The notes below the pieces were generated by a model. The model was given only the letters and a program-made list of their open reading frames with translations. It was not told where the DNA came from and made no database searches. Position numbers and translations under genes: made by a program. A stretch of 64,000 bases of DNA, taken from positions 73,386,279 through 73,450,278 of the forward strand of contig OY744604.1 of NCBI GenBank assembly GCA_963556255.1, given 5' to 3'. Positions 1-12,474 of this stretch are shown here, piece by piece (within the stretch, counting starts at the first letter, position 1; every line of letters begins with the position of its first letter). The stretch is from Allolobophora icterica. Lineage: Eukaryota > Annelida > Clitellata > Crassiclitellata > Lumbricidae.

Positions 1-283
1 GGATATCGTTGTAGTGTTTTGGCAAATTCAGTTAACGTTGCTTAAAGAAAACATTTAGACGCGCCAACTTTGAGATCTCTGTAGCAACTGGCGAGTCGTT
101 GTTTAGATGCACAAAACAAAGTTGATTATGGCAATCTACTCAATTGAAAACACTTTTAATAAAATTACTAATCTGTCTATTACCTTATCTTTTAAAATAA
201 CTAATACAAAACTAATACTTATTTACTTAAGTGTTTACTGATTGTAACTGCAATTTTAACAGAACTTTAATAAAAGCGCCACT

Positions 284-880
284 CTAAGATTCAGTGGTCC
301 TCAAGTCCCAGTAGCAAATAAAATGGACTTTCCGAAACAAAGAAAAAAGACTGAGGAACTTAGTTAGCAATTCCTGAGGAAGGCAGATCCGATTAGAGGA
401 GGCAACATAAGCAAAGCTTCTAGATTGTGCAATGACCCCGCGCATACAGGGTACAACCAGAAGGCTGTTGGCGGCCGAGCGGAGAGTGGACCGACCAGGG
501 AGTGAAGAGACCGACGTACAAAATGTCCTAAAGAAGGAAGGAGCCACCCTGACAAAACAGTGTTGAGCAAAAGAGTTAGATTTTGAACTGGATGTGTTGG
601 GGCACAGGAAGCCAGTGTAGGGAGTCCCGATTGAAGGTTGATATTTGGGCAAACTGCGGGAGACCACCAATAAGGCGGGCATCAGTGTAAATTATTGCCT
701 AGAGCTTCTAAAGGTTTAGTGAGGAGAGACCATCGTTTATAGTGTTGCCAAAGTAGACTCTAGTAGAGATCAGCAAATGGACGAGAGTGGTGTCCGCGTG
801 AGCGGAGAGCGAGTGACGGATGGTGATGAGTTGAAGTAGGTGAAAAAGATGTAACGATTTTGTCGTCACAACGTCTCTAT
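284..880 (-). mobile_element. LINE fragment, end of reverse transcriptase ORF
   Basis: Minus-strand reading, broken by frame changes, resembles the C-terminal part of CR1/L2-like non-LTR retrotransposon polyproteins. From high to low coordinates it shows a segment like IRHSLSxHADTTLVHLLIS, then LHWLPVPQHIQFKI, then GRSTLRSA and a CMRGVIAQSRSFAYVASS stretch, in the order known for these elements. No catalytic domain remains, so it is a 5'-truncated, degenerate copy. I cannot name the family. Confidence 0.6.
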
Positions 881-1630
881 ATGCACTGTTTCCACTTATA
901 TATATATGCGCTATAGGAAGAGACATTACGTAATGGCAATTTTTAGTTCATAGCTATTTTTAGACCGCTGTCTTGCGCAGAGTAGTGTCGTGCGCAGAAG
1001 AAGGTTTTGTTGCTGCCGTGAAGGACTGGAAGTTTGATGTCTGTTTTCGATTTAATTTCTTAGCTTAAGATAATCGAAAATTCTGAGTCTTAGGGTGATC
1101 AAATGTTGGTTTGGTATCCTTGTCACAATATGTCATAACTTTTGTCCGTAGAGTACTGCGATAATTGCCCATTTGAAATGTGTAAGTGAGAGCCCTGTCC
1201 CTTGTCACATGTCTTACTTGAGAGAAGCGATCGCCATCTTAAGTCACTTGATGTTTTGTAAGATTTAGGTCGAATATCGATGTAAAATCCTGTTTCGGAG
1301 CATAAGAATCGTACGCTATTTGTGATCTCTTTCTGCCTAGATAAATTGTTGCCATAAGGAGATTAGAACTCATAGGATTTGATCTTTGTTAAGTATTGAC
1401 TTTGTGCTTTATGTTGGTTGATGTGTGTAATAGTGCCATTGCCTTTGGTATAGTTGTAGATCGGAGTTGCTACATAGTAAAGTAAGTTTAAATAGTTAAT
1501 TGAACTTGATACTGGTAGTATAGAAGTTCTCTGGACTGTGAGAAGAAATTCTTTGTTTTAACTCTGAAATGTACTGATATTTGTAATTTTAGTCAAATTG
1601 ACACTTTCTGTTTCATTTAAATCTTAATAC
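881..1630. other. no recognised feature
   Basis: AT-rich sequence without a convincing ORF, RNA gene or repeat. A pyrimidine-rich stretch ending in TTTTAG just before 1592 could be a splice acceptor ahead of the ORF at 1631, but nothing else supports it. Confidence 0.4.
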
Positions 1631-2497
<867 letters not shown>

Positions 2498-2499
2498 AG

Positions 2500-3180
2500 A
2501 TCGGGGACTTGGGAAGAATATTGGACGTGTGGAAACCTAACGAGTATAAAATCCATGCCAATTTTGGCGAGTTGGGCTCGATCACCAAGCCACCGGACGA
2601 ATTGGGTGTTTTCGGAATTAAGGTGGAGACGGTTAGATGATATCCAAAGGTCTAGCTCCGTGGTGGCCTAAAAATTCCTCGCGACCAGTACAGCAGCTGC
2701 GTTGTCTGGGCCATGAATAAAGGCTTAGGTGTCGTCGGCATATTGGTGAGCCAAGACCCTCTTGAGAGTTACTAGGCCTAAGTATTGCTGTTAAACAAGC
2801 GGTATGAAGTAAATGGAGGAGAGGTGCCTGAACCGAGCCTTGAGGTAAGACATATAGCAGTGCTGTCCAACATTTTTCACGCCGTTGGCCACCGAAAACA
2901 CCCGGTTAAAAGCGGCGTACACGCGGTCCGTATCGTTCAGACTCGATCGTACATCAGAAGGATGGGACTGATGCAGTGACGCAGGTGAAAGCGACTCACG
3001 AACAAAACACTTTCTAAACGAACAAATTCTTGACAAACACGACAACAAGTCCGGCTCACAGAACCAGCACCAGAAAACTCCAACATATCCGATAATACTG
3101 AGCAAGTTCTGCTTTTAAGCGATATAATCCGTCGAAATGACGAAGAAGTCGATCAGCAACCGACACGCCGTTGACATGCG
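2500..3180. other. no recognised gene
   Basis: Open frames on both strands are short and unlike known proteins. The right part may belong to the same LINE copy annotated at 3185-3880, since minus-strand frames continue towards it, but I see no motif. Confidence 0.35.
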
Positions 3181-3184
3181 CAGT

Positions 3185-3880
3185 CTAAATTATGTGTGCA
3201 TCTCCCGGAGGCGTTGGATCCAGATGAGAGGGTCCACAGGATCGCGGGAGCGGCTTTACCTGCGTTTCAGCTACCTCCGTCCCTTTGTATGCTGCGGCAA
3301 TCAGAGTCGAACCAGGGCACAAGTGGTCGGCGGCGATATTGTTGTAAACGAGAAGGTTATGGTTTGACATGGAAAGAGGTAACACTATAGGGTTACAGAT
3401 GCTGCAGTTCTCAAACGTAATGACGACATCGAGCCAGTCCCGGAGCACATGAGTATGCTCGGCAACGTGTTGGATGAGTCTAAACTGAGAGAGAAGATCC
3501 ACGAAGCGAGGGATTTTCCGGATGGATGTTGAGGTCCCCGGTGAAAATCAGTTGGCTTAGGGTGGTGGAGAAGATTTCGCTACTTGCAGAAAACTCGGGG
3601 TAGAGAGCTGGAGAGAAGGGAGAGGAGCCGGTAGATGGCGAAGACAGTGAATGACCCTCCGGAGGACGAGCAGGAGAAACTGAGGAGCTGGATGGTGGTG
3701 AACGAGAGGGGAGGAGGGATCTATTTAATTCGAAGATGGTCGCGATAAAAGACAGCAATGCCCCCGCAGTTCTGCGCCAGTGGATCAGATGAGGTGTCGA
3801 GTCAATGAGGAGCATCCAGGAACGAGAAACCCGAGGGTGTGGCACATCGAACGGAGATGTCGGATGAGGTAGAGGATGTC
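3185..3880 (-). mobile_element. LINE fragment, endonuclease domain
   Basis: Two overlapping minus-strand frames together give the apurinic-type endonuclease region of a CR1/L2-like LINE: a GGIAVFYRDHL-like stretch near 3755, LIFTGDLNIHPENP near 3545 (the conserved GDLN motif), FRLIQHVAEHTHVLRDWLDVVIT near 3450, and a degraded SDH motif (SNHNLLVYNN) near 3360. The shift between frames near 3500 shows it is inactive. The nearby complete LINE at 23190 has the same motifs, but the sequences are not close. Confidence 0.7.
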
Positions 3881-3889
3881 GATGTTACT

Positions 3890-4090
3890 TGCCTTCTTAT
3901 TGTGTACTATCTATCTACCTAGTTTCTTGCCAATTACATCATTACCTAGTTACTTGTTTAAAAGGTGATTTATTTTCCATATTTACTTACACTCCTGCCT
4001 ATCTATCTACCTTAAATCATCGTACGTATCTACTCACCTACCTACTCACCTACCTCCATACCTCCCAAGCTACATGAGTGACTAACAATC
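3890..4090. repeat. degenerate CTAC/CTAT-type repeat
   Basis: Imperfect tetranucleotide runs of the CTAC, CTAT and CTTA type. A matching tract occurs at 48010-48150, in the duplicated flank described for 3950-4850. Confidence 0.6.
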
Positions 4091-4850
4091 TAATGACTAA
4101 CTTATTTACATACATATTTCTGATTAAAATTCTCACCGACGTAGACAAACTTACCTACCTGCTTAACATGCAAACTAGCGGCAACTATATACGTCGTCTT
4201 ATTGGCAACTTTTAAGGTTGAAACGGGAGGTCATTAGTTTAAAATAGATTAGATGTGCAGAGGATCAAGTGGTGTCTCTGATCCTTTGACGCCCGATTTC
4301 AATCGGTCTTGTCATCAGCTGATGTTTCATACATTATGATAACCGCGGTGCAAAAGTTATTAGATTGGCTCAGATCAGATTAGAAATGAGTTATCACAAA
4401 GTCAAGTACAAGACGAGATTCAATATTTCAATATTGGTTTGGTAGTGTCTGATTAGGAATACGCATGCGTACTGAATATAGCTTTTACGCTCTGTCCCAG
4501 ATTTAGATGGCTGCATGTGCGTCGGTAAATTGCAGTGGTAAATCGGTTTTAACCTCCGCAAGCTATAGCTACCGCATTGCATCTATAGGGCGCTAATGGG
4601 AATTTCTATGTTTCCTAACACAAGTTAATCACATGGTTGGGTCACCAATTGCAGCTTTAATTCGGCACAGATCGAAGCCGGTATTGACGAATGTGCTAAT
4701 TTGAAGGTAGCCCGAAATGTTTTAACGCTACCAAAAAAGTGAGCACTGATTAAGAGCACTAGATAATACTAGTTTAGAGAGTCAACAAAGTTAAGAACGT
4801 CAAATAAACACCGGGCCAGATTCTGTTCCGCTGTATCGAGATTATCTGAT
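3950..4850 (-). repeat. relic 5' flank of a further receptor gene copy
   Basis: This segment is a diverged copy of 48000-49320, which lies just upstream of gene B's start codon at 47757. Shared landmarks in the same order: the CTAC repeat, ATTGGCAACTT, CGCATGCGTACTGAA versus CGCATACGTACTGAA, AGCTATAGCTAC, TAACACAAGTTAATCAC, GGGTCACCAATTGCAGCTT and GTGCTAATTTGAAGG. A receptor gene would be expected to start near 3.6 kb on the minus strand, but that place is occupied by LINE sequence and no signal-peptide exon is visible. Confidence 0.65.
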
Positions 4851-5585
4851 CAAATCAAACGGTAAAGCGCAAAAGTCATCCAGTTGTTGCTCCAAAGCTC
4901 AAACCACATTTAATTTCACACGTGCGTTGGGTGTGTTCAAATACTGATTCGTATTGTAGTTTACGTTTATCTGATATCTCTATTTTTAGCTGAGTGTTGA
5001 CGACCGATTGCAAAAATGCAATAATGTGCCCGTTGTTCATCATATTTGTTTGATTAAGCATTTGCCTTCGAAACGATAAAAATATTGAAATTTTTTAATG
5101 TTTTTATTGAAGGCATTGAAACGGTTCTGGTGTTGAAACTTACTATCCAGTGTTGCTTCGTTTTATCACTTATTCCATTCTAAAAATAGAATAGCTAACG
5201 AACTTAATGAACACTTTTATTACGCCAAAGAGGCAGAAGCAACAACCAAAGAAAACCCCAGAAAAAACTTAATACCGTTTAGTCCCTTAGAATCACGTTT
5301 TGTCGTAAATTTACTTGCATAATCGTAATGTCACTAGCCATCGATCCCACTTGCAGGCCAAATTACAATACGTAGTTCTTTACACAAACGAGCAATATGC
5401 TTCATAAACAGAACTATTGTTAACAAAGTTCGCCTAGCCATTCGGAACGAATTTGTAAACGGAATAGATTTCGCACGTAGGTAATGCGAAGTTGCATCCT
5501 GGCAACACAAGTGGGCGTTGTTGGAACGTTTTTGTTGCCGGATAGTATTTCGCATGACACCGGCTTGGTCGTCAGGTACATTCCA

Positions 5586-5903
5586 TCAGGGCTGTAGTGG
5601 TAAAATTAGAGGTGAGTACACGCTACCGGTGAGAAGCGGCGTCACTAGGGCCGTAACAAATTTTGATGACTTTTTTTAGGAATTCGTCTCAGAAAATTTA
5701 TGACCTTTTAGCAATTGTCAGAAAATTTTATGACTTTTAGTAATTCGTCCCTGAAAAAGTTTATGACCTTTTTTTAGTCATTCGCCCTCAAAACCTTAAA
5801 TTCCCTTTCTTTTTTGTGGACATTTCATTGGTCAATGGCTATGCGGTCTCTAGAGAGGTAAGTATACGCTGTATACCCGCGTATACCCTCGACTACAGCC
5901 CTG
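5586..5903. mobile_element. MITE with terminal inverted repeats CAGGGCTGTAGT
   Basis: Begins CAGGGCTGTAGT and ends ACTACAGCCCTG, the start and its reverse complement. The interior holds repeated blocks of the type GAAAATTTATGACTTTTAG. No 8-bp target duplication is seen because its right end abuts a fragment of another MITE. A related interior occurs near 45640-45770. Confidence 0.6.
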
Positions 5904-6024
5904 TTTTGAACTGTTTTCTGAATTTACTGAGACCCATCCCAACCCCCAATCCCGTTTTTCTCGGGATTTTAGCCCGCCCATAATTGTTCCGTTCCGGAAC
6001 CTTTTTTTCTAGAAAAAAGCACTG
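5904..6024. mobile_element. right-end fragment of a hAT-like MITE (GTTCCGGAACC family)
   Basis: Closely matches the right half of the complete copy at 58586-58853: CCCGTTTTTCTCG, TTTTAGCCCGCCCATAATTGTT, GTTCCGGAACC and the terminal GAAAAAAGCACTG. The left half is missing. Confidence 0.65.
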
Positions 6025-7200
6025 GATGACGCATTTAATTTTTCCAATTGCAGTACCTCTAGACATACTACATCAAATATGGTTACCAAAAAACTCTCAG
6101 AAAACCGAGTTGCTCAGCATAATATTTTTAGGTTTATTGTTAAAATTGAACTATTGAAGGTTGTGTTTTGAAAAAGTATTTCACAGACTGATTACGCGTG
6201 CTTGTGCAGGTGAGTTAACTTCAACGTCGAAACTAAACAGGAGTACCCATTATATAGGCCTGGTCTATATCTCAGAGCAAGAACAGGTGCCTCCCTGATT
6301 CTCCTTCCGGGCCCTATCTTTAATATCCAGGACTTGGACATGAACTTCTATGGTCTGGGCCCAGACTCTCCGGCGAAGAGTCTCTGTATAACCACGAGAC
6401 CCCGCAGTCTTCAACATCCTGGAGAAGCATTCTAAGCATGATGTGTTGGAACCTGATCGCCCCAGATCGGAACGAAAACTGGCGTTCGTTGCAGCATCTT
6501 CGCCACGCTTTCACAAGTCTTCCATCCGTTCAACCCGTTTCTCCTTAATCTTTGCAACTTTTCGGATTCCTTAGACAGTTATTGGGATGTCAGTTTAAAC
6601 GTTGTCAATCGGATAAGTCGGATAAGTCGGAGGTAAAGGAAATTACTGTACGTTGCATTCGTTACGATATGTTAGATACTGAAGAGGTTTAAGGCAAGAG
6701 TGATGCGAAGATGATTTGGAATTGTATCGACAACAGTGCTAATGGGCTAGATAAAGTTGATTTGGGCTACGTTGCAGCTAAGTTAAACACACTAGATAAG
6801 ATGTCATGCAGGAAGATATCTGAGACACTTGTACAGAACACAATAATCAACAAATGATCTGTCCATGTAATAACACCACCAAACTCGAGGAATTTTATTT
6901 TAACTTAGATTAAATTTTCACTGCATGAAAATTTCTAAATCAAACCAAATTTATTTATGAAACCATCATGACTGATTAGCGACGCGTATATATACAAAAA
7001 TAAAACAGTCCAGCTCATAAAGAAATCAGCATAGGCCTACATATTTAACTTATATTCATACAATAATTCCGACAATAATAAAATATTTGTAAACGTTCTA
7101 ACAATGAGGCTGATTATGTTGGCGAATAAATTTGGAAGAACAGTCATAAGATAGGACACAACACCACACTGTAAGTAGGAAGAATATCAGGCGGCAAAAT
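6025..7200. other. no recognised feature
   Basis: AT-rich DNA. One minus-strand frame at 6320-6514 (64 codons) has no family resemblance and is probably chance. No RNA gene or clear repeat was seen. Confidence 0.4.
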
Positions 7201-7204
7201 ATCG

Positions 7205-7420
7205 TATTTAAAATTTATAAAGCATCCAACGCATATATTCAGAGGCGCTGTCAGCACGCAAGCCCCGGGGAAACAGAAATGCCTTTATGGAACGAGAGAC
7301 CAGTGGGAAGAAACCAGTCATTAGTTCAGCTCTGTATGGGGCAGGAAGGTATTCCAGATCGAGAGACCAACTACAGCAAACGCAAAGGATAGACCATTCA
7401 TCCACTTTGCCGTAACGCTA
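7205..7420 (-). mobile_element. LINE 3'-end fragment
   Basis: On the minus strand the segment carries an AGCGCCTCTGAATA...TTTATAAATTT tail, like the LINE tails at 37970-38280 and 39940-40000. Upstream is a short coding remnant containing CSWSLDLEYLPAPYRAEL. Severely 5'-truncated. Confidence 0.5.
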
Positions 7421-7803
7421 AAGAAAATGAATGCGCAAATATTTCATATCCATGGCTTCCTCTCTGTTATATAATAATATTCCAGATACTGCTCCTCTTT
7501 CATTAGGCATACTTATTTGAATAAAATAACCACGATAAAATTAAGACATGATTTGACACTAGATAAACCGTATTAAGCTTAAAATGATTTTTCATTGAAT
7601 GCTGATGATCATAACCAGTAACTTTTATACAAATACACAATGTCAAAGATTAATAAAACCTTGAAAGCCATGTACAGGTAGTTTAGAATCCTCTTCGACC
7701 TACAGTATGTCAACGCCTTACAGCATTTTCTATCTCTGGCGATGTAGTGTAGCTTTTTTCCTTAAGGTCATGCTAAGCTTAATATGGAGATTTAATTGTA
7801 GCT

Positions 7804-7904
7804 CTAGATGTCCAGAGTGTCATAGACAGGCGAATTTTCGATTCCAGTTGCTTGCGTGTCCAAGTTATCGTATACAGGAGGCAATTGATCTGTGTTTCGT
7901 TGAC
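7804..7904 (-). CDS. gene A exon 10: cytoplasmic tail with two YxxL motifs
   Basis: Acceptor AG at 7906-7905; the exon opens in phase 1, completing GGT (Gly) with the last base of the TM exon, and ends at TAG 7806-7804. It encodes about 32 residues: GQRNTDQ, then LPPVYDNL, twelve further residues, then YDTLDI and stop. Two YxxL motifs 16 residues apart (Tyr to Tyr) resemble an immunoreceptor tyrosine-based activation motif with a long spacer (classical spacing 10-12). PPVY is also a PPxY motif, known to bind WW domains. Placement directly after a basic stop-transfer sequence (RRCK) supports a cytoplasmic location. Signalling is inferred from motif only. Confidence 0.78.
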
Positions 7905-8030
7905 CTACAGAGAACAAAGTCTTAGCTTAAGTTTTGTTTAAATAAACGTGGTTAAATTATTCGCGTCAAGATTAAAGCTGCACCACTAATACTGTAAAAG
8001 AAATACCGCATGTTCTTTTAGCGGTGGCTG

Positions 8031-8262
8031 TGGGGCGTGGTGGCTCAGTGGTAAGTTCGGCGCCTTGTGACCGGAGGGTTGCAGGTTCGAATCCCACTCT
8101 AGCCGCTGCGTACGGACCTTGGGCAAGTCCTTCACTCGCAATTGCTCGTGGCGCTTCGGCGTGAAAATTCCGGCACAGTATCAATGCTGTAGTCGGGAGC
8201 GTCTCTGAGTAGTAGTTGACTTCGAGAGGCGCTATAGAAATATCCGGAATAAATAAAATTCC
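8031..8262 (+). mobile_element. tRNA-derived SINE (family 1), copy 1
   Basis: tRNA-like head with A-box TGGCTCAGTGG and B-box GGTTCGAATCC, an unrelated body, and a 3' tail GGAGCGTCTCTGAGTAG...GAGGCGCTATAGAAATA ending in a (AATA)-type run. It is nearly identical to the copy at 27293-27521, so the family was active recently. The tail resembles that of the LINE at 22900-26550. It is not a functional tRNA gene: the head is followed by SINE body and folds only in part. Confidence 0.88.
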
Positions 8263-9125
8263 ATTCTTGACGATTTCCATAGTATTCTAAACAGCCATGT
8301 TTGACGCGATCCTCATTCCATAACGCGAATGTCTTGCGGCCGCTGATTTTATACCTCAGACAGGCCTATGATAGATGACTACCAGCAATCACAACTGAAT
8401 TTCGGCTCGGAACTTTTAAAATAAAATGAGGTGTCATAATTTTGTTAGCGCGATGGAGTATTGATTGTTATTCTTAACATGAACTACGCAGGTTCGATCC
8501 TATTTTTTTCATGGAAATTATGATTTACTTTTTCCTCTATGTATATTTTGTGGCAAAGAAAGGTGATAATAATATTATGTATGATTCTGCCTATTTTCTT
8601 TTGTTTCGGCATTACTGTAGGAGACACGTTTCTTTCGAGATGAGTGCAAACAAGTGATAATTGATATGCATACGTCTGAGACAAAATTTATAATTTCACA
8701 TCAAACAATTGATTGTCTGGGCCTAAAAATAACGTGTATCATTCAAGCTCAGTGTAGGCATATTAAAGGGAGCAACATAGTAAATAAACAATAGGGCCTA
8801 TGTCGAGAGGCTGCAGCTCAGCCAGCACACGCACATTAGGACAGTTATATCCCAACGTTTTCCAATATGTAGTCCCAAGGTACATGCTGCTAATGTATCA
8901 CTAAAATTCTGCTATTAAACTGGTCTAGCCAACAGTTACGGCATAAGTCGAATGTATGGAAAAACTATCATGATTCTACCACCCGAGCTTTCCAAGAATG
9001 GAGTATGGACTATGGACCAACGGATGACTATACGTTGCTGCTGAAGATTATCTTTCTGTGATTAGGGCTCCCCTAGCGCAGCATTTATAAATGTAGCATT
9101 GAGAAATTTTTAAGATTTACATTAC

Positions 9126-9254
9126 CTTCTTCTCGTGATATTTCTTTACATCGGCGTACTATGAAAAATATTGCAACTCCGATGTAACCAAGAACGCAAA
9201 TCGTCGAAATCATGGCGATAGGGCCTATTGCATCATGTTGGTCATACGGTGCTG
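9126..9254 (-). CDS. gene A exon 9: transmembrane segment
   Basis: Phase 1-1 exon of 129 nt, the same length as gene C's TM exon at 55335-55463. Acceptor TTAG before 9254, donor GTAATG after 9126. It encodes a short juxtamembrane stretch (PYDQHDAIG), about 24 hydrophobic residues containing GYIGVAIFFIV, and a basic stop-transfer RRCKE. The core GYIG(V/I)AIF(F/W)IVRR is shared with gene C. No charged residue lies in the span, so pairing with an adaptor through membrane charges is not suggested. Confidence 0.85.
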
Positions 9255-9713
9255 CTAAGATAAAAAGTCATCAATTAATACTATGTCATCATAATTGGAT
9301 GTGTGTCGCAACATTATGGTAACTTTGGGTAATAAGGCCCTGGCGGTTATTAGGCCCATAACGTTAAACTTGAATTATCCTTGAATCTATTAGCTAGATG
9401 TCACTAGAGTTGTATTCTGGTGACCTGCCTTTACCTGTGAAATAGTTTACCTGCGTAGACGTTTTCATTTTCGTTGACATCTTTGAATTGTGCAGAGTGT
9501 AAGATTTTTGTAAGCATTTATTTCGTGATTATCGTATTTTCGTATGTATTATACCTTAATTAATCCTGACTCACGTAACGCATGCAAGTTGATATAATCA
9601 TATTCGTAAACAAAGAATAACGGCAAGACTATTATATAGGCTGACAAACTTAGTAGGCATTTAAGAATTTTCTGGATTGGTGTGTTTATGGCATGGCAGT
9701 GAGGATAATAAGG

Positions 9714-9902
9714 CAGTGCATATTTTAACTGTATAACTAGTCGGACAAATGTCCCAATAGTTTTAAGATTTGTTCCAGTAGTTTGGGTGATTTGTACCTG
9801 GTAAAATGGCTAAAACGGGCTCCATTTGCAAGCAAATGCTCTAAAATGCATTGTCGTGGCCAACTTTCTCCCAGTAGCCCAAATCCGTTAAAATGTCCAC
9901 TG
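9714..9902. mobile_element. short hAT-type MITE with 8-bp target duplication
   Basis: 189 bp. Left end CAGTGCATATTTTAAC and right end GTTAAAATGTCCACTG are imperfect inverted repeats. Flanked by perfect 8-bp direct repeats TAATAAGG at 9706-9713 and 9903-9910, the target-site length of hAT elements. No coding capacity. Confidence 0.8.
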
Positions 9903-9950
9903 TAATAAGGCCCATCTTAGTAGGCATTTAAGAATTAGAGCCTTATTACT

Positions 9951-10075
9951 AGGGCTGTGCCGACTATTCGCTTCGGGGCTGAATAGTGGGCCAAATAGCT
10001 ATTCGGTGTTCGGCCGAATAGTAGCGGTCGGACCGAATACGAATAGCAGCCTCATATGCTTCTGCATACATGCGG
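9951..10075. mobile_element. fragment of a hAT-like element with CGAATAG repeats
   Basis: Starts CTAGGGCTGTGCCGACTATTCG, then alternates AATAG, CTATTCG and CGAATA blocks. This pattern is typical of termini of some hAT-type MITEs. The other end is not visible. Confidence 0.4.
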
Positions 10076-10324
10076 CTGCTATAGAGAGTGGGAGTGAACG
10101 TTAAGTAAGTGACAATTTCTAAGTTTAGTTAAATTAGTCTCTGGTAGACTCGCTCGAGGCGCCGAGTCTACGGTCTAAGTGCCATGCACTCGGCGTTGAA
10201 CCATTTTGAGAGTAGATGTAGATCAGATCAGACTACTTAGCTAGTTAACTAGCACACACAATAATTAACAATTGGTAGTCAGATAGGCACGCAGTCTACG
10301 CTTAAATTGGTGTATATTGTTAAG

Positions 10325-12000
10325 GCATCGTATGTCATGGGGAACGCCTATAATTGCAAGTTTTGTGAATAATATCATGTGAATCACATTGTCAAAGGCT
10401 TTAGCAATGTCAATAACAAACCAAGTGCATATTCATTGTGGCCAATGGCAGCAGAGAAATTATACTGAATTTTTAATAATGACATCATAGTAGAATGGCC
10501 AGTTTGGAATCCGTGTTGGGATGTTTAAATAATGTTCTTTTTGCTTATGTAATCATATAGACGGGTATACATTACTTTTGAAAGTAGTTTAGAAAAATAT
10601 GGTAGAATAGATATCGGTCTATTATTTGGAACGTCCTCTCGCCGGCCTTGTTTGAAAATAGGAATAACTTTTGCCCTCTATAACCCTAAGGGGGCATTTC
10701 CTGTTTGCAGTTAATAATAGTTGATAAGGGAACAGCAATGTGAGTAAGATCTGGGTCAACCAGACTAGGGTTGATCTCATCATGTCCTGTACTATGGGTA
10801 ATTTTCAATGTTTGACAGCAGCATTACCTCGGCCGATCTTGTTGGATGAACTGCAAAGGAATTCAGGCTTGTGGGGTTTAAGTATGTGGTAGCTGTTCTA
10901 TCTATAAGTTCTTGGGCTACGCCAGTGAAATTATTATTGAACCTTTCAGCAATCTGTTCTCCATAAGTTAATTTAGTATCGGTTGAAATTAGACATTCTC
11001 TCGATGTGTCTGATCTTTTGTCATTTATTATTGTTTTAATGATTTGCCAGGTTTGTTTAAGGTCGTTACTACACAAGAGAAATTGTTGTTCGTAATAGCT
11101 CTGCTCAGTCTTTTTTCGAAGTGTTTTAAACTTGTTTGTATGTTATAAACACGTTTTTTTCCCAAGCGTGGCAGATTTAATTAACTTTTTATGCAATTTG
11201 AGTTTAGTTCTTTTCTGCATTATTCAAAGAGGGCAGGTGTCATCCAAGGTTTTAAATGTCTTAGAGGGTTAAAGATTTTATAAGTTTTAACGGAAAGGCA
11301 GTATCAAATATGAACTTAAACTCGGTGAAAAAGTTGTTTTCAACATTATCTGGATCAACACTAGAATCGAAATCTACAATGAAGGACCAGTCATTTTGGG
11401 CCAATAAATCACTTTTAAAGAGAATTCTGCCCAGTGATGGGCACTACACTTTTTAAGTTAAACTAAAACTATTTTCCAATAAAAAAATAGTGTAATTAAA
11501 AGTTGGCAACTGGAAATATTAACTAAACTAAAAAGTAGCTACACTTTTTCCAACTTTTTTTCCAACTTTTACGACAAACATTTTCACAATAGCACACATT
11601 GAATGAACTGTAATAATGCAGCGCGTCAATGAAGATTTCACCTTCAAACTATGCAATGTGTACTGTTCTAGCATACAGTCACAGTAGTGTATGAATTTTA
11701 AAACACAGGCTGTTAAGGCTAAGTAAACGTTGCGTTGAGTTGTTGACAGTGTTCAATGTTCATTGCGGAAAAATATTTGCATATTGCTGATTTTTTTAGT
11801 TAGCAACCAAATTTTTTTAGTTAAACTATGGTTCTAACTGAACTTTTTTAGTTAAACTTCATCCTTAGCTAAAACATTTTAGTTAAACTACAAGTTAGCA
11901 ACTTTTTAGTTAACTATTACCCATCACTGATTCTGCCAAATCGCTTTTGGACACTCGAAGATACTACATTACCGTAACCACGCCGAAGAAGACTATTCAA
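10325..12000 (-). mobile_element. degenerate LINE fragment, split by a MITE
   Basis: Minus-strand frames show in order a DNVENNFFTEFKFIFDTAFPLK stretch (about 11330), a LKQTWQIIKTIINDK and AERFNNNFTGVA stretch (11076-10900), then NNRPISILPYFSKLLSKVMYTRL (about 10600) and IDIAKAFDNVIH (about 10390). The last two are fingers and motif A of a non-LTR reverse transcriptase. Several frameshifts and stops make it inactive. The MITE at 11432-11929 sits inside it, with LINE sequence resuming on both sides. The family differs from the LINE at 23190. Confidence 0.75.
11432..11929. mobile_element. hAT-type MITE, 498 bp, with perfect 8-bp target duplication
   Basis: Ends CAGTGATGGG and CCCATCACTG; interior rich in TTTAGTTAAACT-type repeats near both ends. 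Flanked by ATTCTGCC at 11424-11431 and 11930-11937. Inserted into a LINE fragment, so it is the younger of the two. A right-half fragment of the same family is at 33488-33768. Confidence 0.88.
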
Positions 12001-12474
12001 TCACTTAGCCCAAAATTTACGGCATTGGATATGGGACCCATGTCCTGTTTAGAGCTCTGCGTTGCTGGTTTATAACATTTATTTAACGACGCCGTCATAT
12101 CGAAGATGATTGACGTCGAGTTGCTGGTGATATTCGGTCAGTATAACTATCGTCAATGGATTTCAAAATAAGGGTTTTACTTGTTTCTTGTTATGTTCAT
12201 CATGAGCTTCGTTTCGATTTCCTAAAATGACATTTAATCTATGTGTAACTGAATTTTTATCCCGCTCGTTAAATTAATCTTACAATTAGTAAATAAATTA
12301 TGAGTTTAACAGCTAGTTCCTCTAAGCAGCTAACGTTCCTGTCTAGACGGATTCTGCCCAGATAACTCATACTAAGACGCTACACAGTCGTTTAAGGGCC
12401 TTAACATGCGTGCAATATACTTAACCGCCGTACAATGTTTTAATGTACAATTAACATTTTAAAATAGTACTTAC

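Noticed and set aside
8031..8105. True tRNA gene
   Set aside because: A- and B-boxes are present, but the same head with the same body and tail recurs at 27293, so it is a tRNA-derived SINE.
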